Source: an uncultured Desulfobacter sp. (lineage in GTDB: Bacteria > Desulfobacterota > Desulfobacteria > Desulfobacterales > Desulfobacteraceae). From it: a stretch of DNA of 64,000 nucleotides. Shown here piece after piece: positions 23,097-32,840 of the stretch (within the stretch, counting starts at the first letter, position 1; each line of letters opens with the position of its first letter). The position numbers and the translations under genes were made by a program. Below the pieces are notes generated by a model. It worked only from the letters and a program-made list of their open reading frames with translations, did no database searches and had not been told where the DNA came from. The stretch covers positions 1,116,001-1,180,000 of the forward strand of contig NZ_OY761440.1 in NCBI RefSeq assembly GCF_963664415.1. The letters run 5' to 3'.

Positions 23097-23786
23097 TCAA
23101 ACGCTATGCTTCTCTTCCAATGCCTGTTTCAGGGGACAATCCTCTGGCTGGCCCCGGCCATGACGATATGTTTCCAACACTTCTATTGACTTTTTGGCCA
23201 GGTCTTTTCTTACCTCTCTTCGCTTTCCCTTTACACGTGGAATTTTCATTGAATCATAGGCTGTGGTCTTATGTCGCATCCATGCGATAACAGCAGCCTG
23301 GGCTCTCTTATTGATAGGAATGCGCTGGGTTCTGGCCACGGTTCCGGTGCCCACAGGGGTTGCGTGGGTGGTTATGATGTTTCCAAGGATTTGTGCCTCT
23401 TGTTCATACCTGGGATGAAAATTCAAAAACTTGATGATCTGATCATTAAATTCCTGTGCATAGGCCTCTTGCTTGGCCTGCCTTCGTGCAAGTTCCCGAT
23501 TCCGCGCATTGGCATAGGCCGGTGTTGATCTCCTGGCAGCCACTTCTTGTTTTGCAGCCAGGATATTGTCAGCGGGCGCCCAGATTCCTTTTGAAATCAT
23601 CCGTCTGCGGTATTTTACCTGGACCACCCATACGGGGCTCTTTAATTTTACTCGCCTTGTAACCGCGGCATCCCCTGCGGGCAAAAAAGTCCACCCTTCT
23701 GGCGGTGTTAGTTTTTCCCCTGATTCAGAATAGAATGTTCCTTCTACAGACCCTGGAGAAACACTTAAATGCTGATGTTGTTCCAT
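23097..23786 (-). CDS. DUF2293-domain protein
   Basis: The 229-residue basic protein ends with the conserved DUF2293 block: F-H-P-R-Y-E-Q-E-A, then T-H-A-T-P-V-G-T-G-T-V-A-R-T, the A-V-I-A-W-M-R-H-K-T-T-A-Y-D motif, and M-K-I-P-R-V-K-G-K-R-R-E-V-R. The domain is widespread but of unknown function; its charge pattern suggests nucleic-acid contact. The N-terminal half is a variable, lysine-rich region. The gene stands alone, convergent to the small genes at its left. No irregularity is seen. Confidence 0.8.
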   Translation of the reverse strand: MEQHQHLSVSPGSVEGTFYSESGEKLTPPEGWTFLPAGDAAVTRRVKLKSPVWVVQVKYRRRMISKGIWAPADNILAAKQEVAARRSTPAYANARNRELARRQAKQEAYAQEFNDQIIKFLNFHPRYEQEAQILGNIITTHATPVGTGTVARTQRIPINKRAQAAVIAWMRHKTTAYDSMKIPRVKGKRREVRKDLAKKSIEVLETYRHGRGQPEDCPLKQALEEKHSV

Positions 23787-23815
23787 TCACTGTGCCTTAA
23801 AAGTCTATGACAAAA

Positions 23816-24223
23816 CTATTTTTTTGATATAAATAGACGTGCCATCTTATAAGATAAAAAAAGGCAAAATATGCCGACAAAGGCCCCCAGATACGCAACG
23901 GTGTACCCATGAGCATGTCCTTTTACACCGGTGAATAATTGAAGTGGATCTTTAAAGCCTTCTATGGATAACCAAAAGGACAAAGGGGATACGAATAAAA
24001 ATATTAATGAAAATGTTGCCATTTGCAATTTGCTAAGCATTATTTCTGAATCTTTAGGTTTCTCATCGCTAAAAATCGCAAGAATTGTAATGTATACTAA
24101 CATTACAGTTAAAGGAAAAAGAATGAGATCCATAATTGTAACAGGTATGCCGGTAACTTTCCTAAAAAGTTCGCTGCCAATAATGATGACTATTACAAGT
24201 ATAATGTTAAAAAATTTGCGCAA
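23816..24223 (-). CDS. Hypothetical four-helix membrane protein
   Basis: The frame encodes 135 residues with four hydrophobic segments (about residues 5-20, 30-50, 70-88 and 108-128). A charged loop E-K-P-K-D-S-E lies between helices 2 and 3 and a basic tail K-M-A-R-L-F-I-S-K-K ends it. The only start in range is a TTG at 24223. It overlaps a small upstream frame (24193-24375) by about 30 bases. No family is recognised. The membrane pattern is too regular for chance, but the start is uncertain. Confidence 0.5.
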   Translation of the reverse strand: MRKFFNIILVIVIIIGSELFRKVTGIPVTIMDLILFPLTVMLVYITILAIFSDEKPKDSEIMLSKLQMATFSLIFLFVSPLSFWLSIEGFKDPLQLFTGVKGHAHGYTVAYLGAFVGIFCLFLSYKMARLFISKK

Positions 24224-24375
24224 TTTTGGGACTTACCTACAGGTATTATCAATTTCTTCGTAAGCACTATCGAAGAGTTATTAATATTGACGTAATGGAT
24301 TTTGGTGAAATACCAAGCCAAAAAACCTGTGACAATAATTAAAGCTAATAATAGATTTGTTGATCTACTATTCAT
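24193..24375 (-). CDS. Small single-helix membrane protein
   Basis: This 60-residue frame starts with an ATG behind GGAGAAAAT, a good ribosome site, and carries one transmembrane helix (L-L-L-A-L-I-I-V-T-G-F-L-A-W-Y-F) and a short polar tail. It overlaps the start of the next membrane protein gene by about 30 bases, so the two may form a coupled pair or be a frameshifted single gene. No function is recognised. Confidence 0.4.
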   Translation of the reverse strand: MNSRSTNLLLALIIVTGFLAWYFTKIHYVNINNSSIVLTKKLIIPVGKSQNCANFLTLYL

Positions 24376-24506
24376 ATTTTCTCCAAATCAATGAGAACAG
24401 TGGTTTGCATGGGAGCCCACTTGAATAACTAATTAACATTTTCTTCAACCCGGCTCAAAGCTGTATTCAATAGCCAAAGTATTGTGTAGGCGCAACCTTT
24501 TATTTC

Positions 24507-25655
24507 TCACTGGGGCATTATGGCTCGCAAACGCTCGACAATTCCCACCAGCGCACCTGTCTTAAAATGAATGGCGTCGGCAGGGCAGACCTCCTGGCAG
24601 CAATAACAGCGGATACAGGTCATATGGTCAATGACAGCCCGATGGGGCGCCACAAATCGAAGACATCCAGGCGGACAGACCGCGGCACATTTACCGCAGT
24701 CCCGGCATAGGCCGGGGTCCTGGACAGGCCGGGAGGTCAGGTGTTTGCTTATTGCTCCGGACATGAACCTTGGCACCGGCATGAGCGATTCCAGCACCGG
24801 CAATTGAAAATCTTCGGGGATAAATCCCTTTGGATCGTCACCCACCATCTGGGTATCAGCACCATTGGATCGCACAAGGCCCCTGCGGACCGCCGCATTA
24901 TACAACGGAAAACTTGCCGGATGGGCCCCCAGCAGAGGCGCCAGGGCCAAATCCATGGCCAGGGGATCACGGGAAGCCGCAAGAAGCCCTAAATGGCAAG
25001 GCGTTCCGTTATTGGGCCCCCGGCCCTGCATACCCCATACACCGTCAAGAATGGTCAGGGCCGGTTTGACCGTGCGGTAAATATCCAGCAAGAGATCGGC
25101 AAACATGACCCGGTCTGCCCCGACGTGCATGTGCCACTGGCTTTTTCTCGGACCTACCACCATGCCGAAAAGATTTTTAACCCCCAGGGTTAAAAGCATC
25201 ATGCAATGGGTTTTGAGCTTGGGCAGATTAATGACGACATCAGCGGTCAGTGCAGCCTCGTCCAGCTCCAGGGCTTGGTATATAGACCCCTCAGGCGTTT
25301 TGGCCAGGATGGGCCGACAAAATTCAATCAAATCGGCCCCCAGCTCGTCAGCCACTTCTTTCATACCGGTAACCCGAGAAATACGGGACACCTTATCAAT
25401 GGCCGGACTGTCTCCGATGATGATCCGGCCTCCGGCCTTTAACACCAGTTTTCCCACGGCGCGGACTAGGGCCGGGTCCGTGGTCACCCGGTGTTCCAAC
25501 GGCGCAGCGCTAAGCATATTGGGTTTGAGCAGTACGCTCTGTCCAGGACGAACAAACCGTTCCATGCCCCCGCACAACCCCACGGCCCGCTCCACTGCGG
25601 ATGTCACATGTGCAACATCATAATCCGGACAGGCACATACCGCCACCCTGGTCAT
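24507..25655 (-). CDS. DUF362 protein with two [4Fe-4S] ferredoxin clusters
   Basis: The 382-residue protein has a DUF362 body (V-L-L-K-P-N-M-L, the I-G-D-S-P-A motif, I-N-L-P-K-L-K-T-H, and G-V-K-N-L-F-G). A C-terminal ferredoxin domain follows with CRDCGKCAAVCPPGC and CIRCYCCQEVCP. DUF362 proteins are common in anaerobes; their reaction is not established, and electron transfer via the clusters is likely. The start overlaps the end of the RND pump gene by 4 bp, making it the last gene of the efflux operon, an odd partner for a pump. All eight cluster cysteines are present. Confidence 0.82.
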   Translation of the reverse strand: MTRVAVCACPDYDVAHVTSAVERAVGLCGGMERFVRPGQSVLLKPNMLSAAPLEHRVTTDPALVRAVGKLVLKAGGRIIIGDSPAIDKVSRISRVTGMKEVADELGADLIEFCRPILAKTPEGSIYQALELDEAALTADVVINLPKLKTHCMMLLTLGVKNLFGMVVGPRKSQWHMHVGADRVMFADLLLDIYRTVKPALTILDGVWGMQGRGPNNGTPCHLGLLAASRDPLAMDLALAPLLGAHPASFPLYNAAVRRGLVRSNGADTQMVGDDPKGFIPEDFQLPVLESLMPVPRFMSGAISKHLTSRPVQDPGLCRDCGKCAAVCPPGCLRFVAPHRAVIDHMTCIRCYCCQEVCPADAIHFKTGALVGIVERLRAIMPQ

Positions 25656-28600
25656 AAAAGAGATTCCTTCTTATTTTGAAAAAACTTTTTAAAGTCCTCT
25701 AATATCAGGTAAAGACAGGGCACAAGCCCCAAAGTAATCAGTGTGGCAAACAGAATACCGAATCCCAGGGAGATGGCCATAGGAATCAAAAACTTTGCCT
25801 GGCGGGATGTCTCTGTAATAATCGGCGCAAGCCCCCCGCAGGTGGTTAAGGTGGTCAAAAGAATGGGCCTGAACCGCTGTATTCCGGCAGCCCGGATCGC
25901 ATCCGACACAGGCATGCCCCCGCGCACCAATCGATTGGCAAAATCAATGAGCACCAAAGAGTCGTTGACCACCACCCCTGCCATGGCCACAACGCCGAAC
26001 AGACTCATGACAGAAAGGGAATATCCCATAATAATATGGCCGGCCACAGCCCCGATAATACCAAAGGGAATGCACAGCATAATGATCAAGGGCTGAAAAT
26101 AACTTTTAAATGGAATGGCCAACAAGGCAAACACACAGAATAACGCCAGAGCCAACCCCTTGACCAAGGCTCCCACACTCTCTTTGATATCCGCCTGTTT
26201 ACCCTTGAAGTCGTATGACAGACCCGGATAGTGTTTCACCAGTGACGGCAGAATATCCTGCTTCATATCCCGGATAATATTTTCGGACTGCGACTGGGGG
26301 GTCACATTGGCCGAGACCTCAATTTCCCGCCGTCCGTTGCTCCGGCTGATTTCGGTATAAGCCCGTCCTTTGATGGTTTTGATGGCATCCCTGAGCATAA
26401 TCTCCCCGTTTGGCGCATTGAGCACATAATTTTCAAATGCGGTTTCGGAAATGCGCTCATCATCTGCAATCCTTACCCTGACCGTGACCTCGTTTCTTCC
26501 CCGTTGATTTTTCACCGCCTCAATCCCCTGGTAGGCGTTACGGATTTTGCGGGCAATGGATTCCGGGGTAAGCCCCATACGGTGACCGGCAGGGGTCAGG
26601 GTGATGTCAAACTGCCGTTTGCCCTGGGCGGAACCGTCATCAATGTCCGATACGATTGGGTATTCACCCAGCTGCCGGGCAAGGTCTTCTCCGGCCCGGT
26701 TTAAAATATCCGCATCCCGGTGCCTCAAAGCAATGGTCAACGCTTTGCCCGACCCGGGACCGCCCCGGTTGGATTCAAAGGAGATGGTCTCGACCCCGGC
26801 AACACGGCCGGTTTTTCCCCGCCAGATCCGGGTCACATCGGAGGTTGATACCGGCCGCACCTCAGGCGCAGTCAAATAAATCCTCACCTGGATGTTATTC
26901 TCGCGGACCTGGGAAAAAATCCCTGTGGACAAATCAGACTTTCCATTTTCATCCACAGTCCTTTGGGCCGATGCCACCAGACGGGTTTCCATTTGCCGAA
27001 CCTTATTTTCAGGCGTTCCGTAGGGCAGATAAATTTCACAAAAAGCATAATCAGATTCAACTTTTGGGAACAAAACCATGCCCATTTTCCCGGATTTTAC
27101 ATAACCAAGGGTAATCAGCAACAGGGCAATACCTAAGGCAAATACCGTATACCGCCAGAAAAGCAGTACCGACAAAATCCTGCCGTATACGTATTTAATA
27201 AAAACTTCAAATCTTTCAGAAAACTTTGCCTGCCAGGCTTCAAGAATATTCAAGGGAAAAAACAAGGGGCGGCTTTTATGGCTTAAGTGAGCCGGCAGGA
27301 TAAACAGGCTCTCAATCAAAGAGACGCCAAATACAGCCACCACCACCAGGGGCATGGTTTTAAAAATTTTGCCCATGATACCCGGGATATACATGAGGGG
27401 CATAAATGTAACCATATTGGTGACCACTGAAAAAAATACGGGAACGGCAATGCTTTTTGCCCCCTGGATGGAAGCATCCAGAAACTTCATACCCTGGCGG
27501 CGGCAATGATAAATATTTTCCCCTACTACCACGGCATCGTCCACCACAATGCCCAATGTAACGATAAAGGCAAACATGCTCACCATATTGATGGTAAAAT
27601 CGGTTGCGGATAAAAAAATAAAAGACCCTAAAAAGGAAATGGGAATACCCAAACTAACCCAGAACGCCAGGCGAATTTCAAGGAACAAGGCCAAACACAA
27701 AAACACCAGGCCAAGCCCCATATAGGCGTTGCGCAGCAAAAGATCCGCCCTTTGGGCAAATATTTTGGACATATCCCGGACGATGCTTACATGAAGCCCC
27801 TCGGGCAGGTCCGCATTAATGATTTTCAGCATTTTTTTGGTGGCGTCAGCCACCTGGGTGGGGGTCTGCTTTCCCACCCGGTAAACCGAAATGGTGACCG
27901 CCCGCTGGCCGTTAAAGGACGCCCATTCCTCCGAATCCTCAAAGCCTTCGCTGACCTTGGCAATGTCGGACAACAACAACTGAGACCCATCCTCCCGGGT
28001 GAGGATGGGCAACTTTTCATATTGCAGGGCGTAATCTTTGCGCGATTTGATGCGCAGCAAGATATCTCCGCCGCCGGATTTAATGGCACCGCCGCCCAAT
28101 TCCACAGAAGCCGTGGAAACGGCGTCCGCAACATCGGACAGGGTCATGCCGTAGCGGCGCAGGGTATTGATGGGAATCTCCACCAGGATCTCCCGCTCTC
28201 TGACGCCTTCCAGGGCCACCTGGGTGATTGCAGGATCTGACAAAAACCTGTCCCTGATATCGTCGGCAAGATCGCGCATGGTGGTTTCCGGTGCATCGCC
28301 ATGAAGGGCCAGTCGCATCACCTCCCGCTGCCGGGAGGTAATGGTGACCACCGGGTCTTCAGCTTCATCGGGAAAGGTGTCAATCCGGTCCACCTCGCTT
28401 TTAATCTCCTGCCACAAGCGTGTGACATCGGCACCGTCCAGGGCTTCTATGGTGATCGACGCACGGCCTTCCAGGGCCTGGGATGTTATCTCATCAATAC
28501 CTTCAATGTCCCGTACCGCCTCTTCCACAGCCAGAATAATGCCGGACTCGACCTCTTCGGGGCTGGCCCCGGGATAGGCCACGGAAATACTCACCGAATC

Positions 28601-28774
28601 CAGGGAAAATTCAGGGAACACCTCCTGCTTGATGTTCAAGGCCATGAAAAGGCCGCCCACGAGAAAAACCGCCATGAGCAGATTGGCGGCCACGGTATTG
28701 CCGGCCATCCAGGCAAGCGCCCCCCTTGGGCGGTCTCCTGGGGGACCTGGGGGAACCGGGTTATGTTCAGACAT
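25652..28774 (-). CDS. RND efflux permease (inner-membrane pump)
   Basis: The 1040-residue protein is a full-length RND transporter. It begins with a proline-rich cytoplasmic tail and helix 1, then a large porter domain with A-Y-P-G-A-S-P-E-E-V-E-S. The conserved helix 4 segment G-I-V-V-D-D-A-V-V-V-G-E-N contains the proton-relay aspartates, and a second half has G-V-V-A-M-A-G-V-V-V-N-D-S-L-V-L. Such pumps use the proton gradient to expel substrates through an adaptor and an outer-membrane channel, both encoded just upstream. It overlaps the adaptor gene by 1 base and the DUF362 gene by 4. The substrate is unknown; it is closer to HAE than to heavy-metal pumps. Confidence 0.93.
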   Translation of the reverse strand: MSEHNPVPPGPPGDRPRGALAWMAGNTVAANLLMAVFLVGGLFMALNIKQEVFPEFSLDSVSISVAYPGASPEEVESGIILAVEEAVRDIEGIDEITSQALEGRASITIEALDGADVTRLWQEIKSEVDRIDTFPDEAEDPVVTITSRQREVMRLALHGDAPETTMRDLADDIRDRFLSDPAITQVALEGVREREILVEIPINTLRRYGMTLSDVADAVSTASVELGGGAIKSGGGDILLRIKSRKDYALQYEKLPILTREDGSQLLLSDIAKVSEGFEDSEEWASFNGQRAVTISVYRVGKQTPTQVADATKKMLKIINADLPEGLHVSIVRDMSKIFAQRADLLLRNAYMGLGLVFLCLALFLEIRLAFWVSLGIPISFLGSFIFLSATDFTINMVSMFAFIVTLGIVVDDAVVVGENIYHCRRQGMKFLDASIQGAKSIAVPVFFSVVTNMVTFMPLMYIPGIMGKIFKTMPLVVVAVFGVSLIESLFILPAHLSHKSRPLFFPLNILEAWQAKFSERFEVFIKYVYGRILSVLLFWRYTVFALGIALLLITLGYVKSGKMGMVLFPKVESDYAFCEIYLPYGTPENKVRQMETRLVASAQRTVDENGKSDLSTGIFSQVRENNIQVRIYLTAPEVRPVSTSDVTRIWRGKTGRVAGVETISFESNRGGPGSGKALTIALRHRDADILNRAGEDLARQLGEYPIVSDIDDGSAQGKRQFDITLTPAGHRMGLTPESIARKIRNAYQGIEAVKNQRGRNEVTVRVRIADDERISETAFENYVLNAPNGEIMLRDAIKTIKGRAYTEISRSNGRREIEVSANVTPQSQSENIIRDMKQDILPSLVKHYPGLSYDFKGKQADIKESVGALVKGLALALFCVFALLAIPFKSYFQPLIIMLCIPFGIIGAVAGHIIMGYSLSVMSLFGVVAMAGVVVNDSLVLIDFANRLVRGGMPVSDAIRAAGIQRFRPILLTTLTTCGGLAPIITETSRQAKFLIPMAISLGFGILFATLITLGLVPCLYLILEDFKKFFQNKKESLL

Positions 28775-29958
28775 TATTGGCTCTCCTGGGAAGCGAGGGT
28801 CAAGGCCATGCCCGACACAGGTGTGGGAAGATCAGACGAAATCACAAAGTCACCCGGGGAAAGTCCGGACCGAATGAATACCCGGTCATTTTCAATCCAC
28901 ACCGGGGCCACCTTGCGGATCTCCAGGCGCCCGTCATTGTATATCCATAAAGTGGAACCCTCCCGTACCAGAGTCCGGGGCAGGGAAAATACATTGTCAA
29001 AGGCCTGGCCTTCAATGATCGCCTCCACATGATCATCCAGCAGCATGGCCGGACGACCTTTGGCAGGCCCTATCCCCAAGGGGTCATCTACCTGGATAAT
29101 CACGCCTGCCATACGGCTTTGCTCGGTAACGGTGCCTGTGGTTCGCACCACGCGTCCGTCCCACTCCCGGCCCGCATAAAGGGAACGGATGCGAACTGGG
29201 CTGCCATGGGTTTCATGGACCCGAATCCGATCCAGGCGATCCAGGGGCACCTGGACTTCCACCTGGTAGCGGGTCACGTCCACCAGTGTGGCGAGGGTCC
29301 CCTGAACTGCGGTCATGGCGCCTTTATCAACCTGTTTGGACAATACCAGCGCATGAAAAGGGGCCGTTATTCTGGTTCGTTCCAAATCCAGGCGCGCAGC
29401 GTCAAGATCGCTTTGGGCACTTGCCACGGCAGCCCGGGCCTGCTCAAGCTGGGGTTTTCTAAGCACAAGGCTGGTCTCCGGTATCTCATTGACGGACATT
29501 GTGGCCATAAGCTTAAGCTCTTCTTTTGCAATCTGCTGCTGACCCTTTTCAATTTCAAAATCAGCCTGGGCCTGGGCCAATGCGCTTTGGGCCTTGTTCA
29601 CGGCCAGCGTATAGTCCGCCGGATCAATGCGGACCATAGTCTGCCCTTTACGGATCAATCCCCCCTGAACAAACGCCGGTGCTACCTGGATAACCGTACC
29701 TGCCACCTGGGATTTAATTTCCACTTCCCGGTTCGGCTGAACCGTACCCATGGCCCGGATCTGGGCGATAATCCGGTCGGGATTCACTTTCATGATATCC
29801 ACCACCGGAACGACTTTCTCAGCAGGTTTGCGTTTGACTTTCACGGCTTTGAATTTGTAGTGCCAGAATCCGGCAACCCCTAAGGCAATCAGGCACACAG
29901 GCAGAATAGCTTTCAAAAGGGTTACACCCAGGGATGTCTGTGAGGTTAGCTGGTTCAT
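28774..29958 (-). CDS. RND periplasmic adaptor (membrane fusion protein)
   Basis: The 394-residue protein has one N-terminal helix, then the hallmarks of the HlyD/AcrA family. A first lipoyl half with A-M-G-T-V-Q-P-N-R-E-V-E-I-K-S-Q is followed by a long alpha hairpin rich in A-Q-A and L-E-Q-A-R-A-A-V. The second lipoyl half carries R-I-T-A-P-F-H-A-L-V, then a beta barrel. It links the RND permease to the outer-membrane factor. It starts 3 bases after the outer-membrane gene and overlaps the permease start by one base, so the three parts are made together. Confidence 0.92.
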   Translation of the reverse strand: MNQLTSQTSLGVTLLKAILPVCLIALGVAGFWHYKFKAVKVKRKPAEKVVPVVDIMKVNPDRIIAQIRAMGTVQPNREVEIKSQVAGTVIQVAPAFVQGGLIRKGQTMVRIDPADYTLAVNKAQSALAQAQADFEIEKGQQQIAKEELKLMATMSVNEIPETSLVLRKPQLEQARAAVASAQSDLDAARLDLERTRITAPFHALVLSKQVDKGAMTAVQGTLATLVDVTRYQVEVQVPLDRLDRIRVHETHGSPVRIRSLYAGREWDGRVVRTTGTVTEQSRMAGVIIQVDDPLGIGPAKGRPAMLLDDHVEAIIEGQAFDNVFSLPRTLVREGSTLWIYNDGRLEIRKVAPVWIENDRVFIRSGLSPGDFVISSDLPTPVSGMALTLASQESQ

Positions 29959-29961
29959 AAA

Positions 29962-31425
29962 TCACTTGGCTCCGGTATTATTATCTTGTGCCGGGACGGC
30001 ATTAAAAAAAGAACCCCTCCGGCCTGTTACTTTATAAAGGGCAATACGTTCTTTGACATAGGTGGCCTGCTCGCTGACCAATTGCCGCTCCAGGCTTTCC
30101 ATGGAAGCCCAGGCCGAAAGATAGTTCAGGTAACTGCTCTGGCCGTTCAGGTACTGGACCCGGGCATCCTGCAGGGTTACTTTGATGGCCGCAAGCTGCT
30201 GCGCCAACCGTTCAATATAGGCGTTCTGGCGGTCAATGGCCACCAGTGCATCTTCCACCTCACAAATGGCATTGGCAACGGTTTTGGCATAAGTATTCAC
30301 TTCTTCACGGACCACGGCCCGGGTGCGCTCAATTTCAGCTTTGCGTGCACCGCCGTCCAGCAAAGGGCCTGCCAGGGCAGCCCCCAGAGAGAGCACCCAA
30401 TTTTGAAACAGCAGGTCCAGACTTCCGCTGGAAAATGCCGCCGAGGCTGACAGGGTCAATTCGGGGAAAAAATCAGCCTTGGCCGATTTCACATCCAAGG
30501 CTGCCGCGTCAAGGCGCATCCGGGCGGCCCGGATGTCGGCCCTGTTTTTAAGCAGGTCAGCAGGGATGCCGGTCTGGGTCGCCAGAAAAGTTTGGGGGAG
30601 CGCTGTGGCGGACACCCCCACAGGAGTCCCGGGTGTCCGGCCCAACGCCAGACCCAGAGCATTAATCAGTTGTTTTTCCTCTTTTTCAAGCAAGGGCATG
30701 GCAGAAAGCACCTGGGCCAAAGCTTGGCGCTGCTGGGACACATCCAGGGCCGTGGCCATGCCGTTAATATAGCGCAATTCCAGCAGGTTCAACGTCATCC
30801 GGTTAGCCTCTATCTGCCGGGTAAGCACCTGCATACGAATCCGGACGGAGACAATATCCACCCAGGTGTCGGCAATATCCGTGGATAGGGTAAGTGCCCC
30901 ATCCTCCAGATCCTGAAGCGCGGCCAGGTATTCCAGCTCTCTGGCATTGACATCGGCACGATTTTTCCCCAATAAATCCAGGGTATAGCCGGCACTCAGG
31001 GAAGCCGAATAGCTGTGATCATTGTCCGAAGATCTTGACTGGCCTCGAATTTTAGATTGAGAATAATTTTGCTCGCCGCCAAAAGAATAATCAAGGGTAG
31101 GACCGGGATTTGACTTTTCACGCTTTACATGCGCCAGGGCCTGGTCTGCCCGGGCTTTAAGCACGTTTAAATCATGATTGGCGCCAAGACCTGTCCGGAT
31201 CAGGTCACTGAGTTCATCAATGTCAAACGCAAGCCACCACTCGCCATCCGGACTTGCCTCACCGGATTGGGGCGTTGCGGTTTTTGTTTGATGAACATAG
31301 GCATCAGGCATCTCAAGAGGCATCTCAGCCGCAGGATCAGGGGAGATCAGATTGCAGCCGGCAATAAAAAAAACCGACATATGTACAATGGCGATTAAAG
31401 CATAACACATCATGTCACAACCCAC
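29962..31425 (-). CDS. Outer-membrane efflux lipoprotein (NodT/TolC-like)
   Basis: The 487-residue protein begins with a signal peptide ending in the lipobox I-A-G-C, so Cys24 should be lipidated. It then shows two long helical repeats typical of the outer-membrane factor family (L-K-A-R-A-D-Q-A-L-A-H-V; N-R-A-D-I-R-A-A-R-M-R-L-D-A-A; L-P-Q-T-F). It forms the trimeric exit duct for the RND pump encoded downstream. As first gene of the operon it fixes the promoter position to about 31430-31490, where no strong promoter is evident. The full family length is present. Confidence 0.92.
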   Translation of the reverse strand: MGCDMMCYALIAIVHMSVFFIAGCNLISPDPAAEMPLEMPDAYVHQTKTATPQSGEASPDGEWWLAFDIDELSDLIRTGLGANHDLNVLKARADQALAHVKREKSNPGPTLDYSFGGEQNYSQSKIRGQSRSSDNDHSYSASLSAGYTLDLLGKNRADVNARELEYLAALQDLEDGALTLSTDIADTWVDIVSVRIRMQVLTRQIEANRMTLNLLELRYINGMATALDVSQQRQALAQVLSAMPLLEKEEKQLINALGLALGRTPGTPVGVSATALPQTFLATQTGIPADLLKNRADIRAARMRLDAAALDVKSAKADFFPELTLSASAAFSSGSLDLLFQNWVLSLGAALAGPLLDGGARKAEIERTRAVVREEVNTYAKTVANAICEVEDALVAIDRQNAYIERLAQQLAAIKVTLQDARVQYLNGQSSYLNYLSAWASMESLERQLVSEQATYVKERIALYKVTGRRGSFFNAVPAQDNNTGAK

Positions 31426-31493
31426 TGTCTATCTTTTCAAAATTATTGCCAGAGAAAAATATACCATGGCCTTTGCGCCATAGCCAGATCATT

Positions 31494-32000
31494 TCACCGG
31501 ATTGGCCAGGCAACCATATTACAAAATAAAATTTTAATGGAGAAAATGAAGAGATAACCCGGCAAAAAATCGTCCAAAGAAGGATATCTTGAAACGCTCA
31601 ATTCAAGGCGAATGTTAATATCATGAAATCCTGCGTTACCTATAGTTTCCCGAATTTCTTCACGATCGTGCAGTAAACAGGAGGCATTAAACGCTGCCCT
31701 AAAGGACTCACCAAGGTAACGGCCCAAAACATCTCCCAAAATCGCTAAAAACGGACAACGGTCAAGGGCTCTCCATACGCTAACTGCAATCCGACCGTTT
31801 GGAATCAACACCCTATACATTTCCTTTAAAGCAGCAAGTCTATCAGGAAAAAATTGAAGACCGTGTTGGCAGAAGACAACATCAAATTCATTTTCATCAA
31901 ATGGCACGGATGCGGCATCACTTTGATACCATGATTCGCATACACCTATCTCCCAATTTACGCCCCTTGATACTCGGCAAGCCGGTTTTATAATAAAGAA
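31494..32000 (-). pseudogene. N-terminally truncated class I SAM methyltransferase
   Basis: The minus strand reads W-Y-Q-S-D-A-A-S-V-P-F, then D-V-V-F-C-Q-H-G-L-Q-F-F-P-D and M-Y-R-V-L-I-P-N-G-R-I-A-V-S, the middle and post-motif parts of ubiE/menaquinone-type methyltransferases. The SAM-binding G-x-G-x-G segment is missing. The frame upstream runs into unrelated codons and a stop near 32016, and the first ATG (31907) cuts within the conserved domain. The C-terminus is also short. It is best seen as a relic. Confidence 0.65.
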
Positions 32001-32058
32001 AATGCTTTTTATTCGTGCATAAATTTATCCACCATAACGATAATAAAGGAGTATAGAT

Positions 32059-32694
32059 TTGAAAGTTATCGGATTTAATGGAAGTTCAAGAAAAAAAGGG
32101 AATACGGCCTGTTCCATGAACACTGTCTTTGATCAACTTGAAAAGGCGGGCATTGAAACGGAAATGATCCTGGTAGGAAAAGAGAAAATCCAAGGCTGCG
32201 TTGCCTGCCACGGCTGTGTCAAAAATCAGAATGAAGCCTGTGCGATTAAAGATGATCCCGTAAATGAATGGATACAGAAAATCAAAGAGGCCGACGGCGT
32301 TTTACTTGGCTCCCCGGTTCATTTCAGCGGTGTTGCCGGGACAATGAAATCCTTTCTTGACAGGGCCTTTTTTGTGGCCTCGGTCAACGGCGGGCTGTTC
32401 AGGCAAAAAGTCGGGGCAACGGTTGCCGCGGTCAGGCGCTCTGGGGGGATCTCCACCCTGGAAACCCTTAACCATTATATCAACTATTCCGAAATGGTCA
32501 TGCCTTCTTCTAACTATTGGAATGTGGCCCACGGCCTGACGCCCGGCCAGATGGAAGAAGATGCCGAAGGGAAGCAGATCATGGAGGTGTTGGGGCAAAA
32601 TATGGCATGGATCATGAAAATCATCGCCCATGGAAAAGAACAGATTCCCGCCCCTGCCCCGGCACGCAAAATCATGACCAATTTTATTCGATAA
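32059..32694 (+). CDS. NADPH-dependent FMN reductase / iron-sulfur flavoprotein
   Basis: The 211-residue protein has a flavodoxin-like fold: G-F-N-G-S-S-R-K-K-G-N-T is the FMN phosphate loop and L-L-G-S-P-V-H-F-S-G-V-A-G a flavin contact. Between them lies C-V-A-C-H-G-C-V-K-N-Q-N-E-A-C, the compact CX2CX2CX7C spacing used by iron-sulfur flavoproteins of anaerobes to hold a [4Fe-4S] cluster. These proteins are proposed to handle oxidative stress or reduce small electron acceptors. The start is a TTG with AAAGGAG 8 bases before. It faces away from the methyltransferase relic. Confidence 0.8.
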   Translation: MKVIGFNGSSRKKGNTACSMNTVFDQLEKAGIETEMILVGKEKIQGCVACHGCVKNQNEACAIKDDPVNEWIQKIKEADGVLLGSPVHFSGVAGTMKSFLDRAFFVASVNGGLFRQKVGATVAAVRRSGGISTLETLNHYINYSEMVMPSSNYWNVAHGLTPGQMEEDAEGKQIMEVLGQNMAWIMKIIAHGKEQIPAPAPARKIMTNFIR

Positions 32695-32840
32695 TCTAAA
32701 ACTTTAACGATAACGGATCTGCCCGACAAAAGAAAATTCATCTCCAATGATTCCTCTTTTTTAATTTCAGTCAGCAGCTTAACGTCCGGCGGCAGCCTTG
32801 GGGCTGCCGTCACCCACCACAATGAATGGGTCCAACCTGA

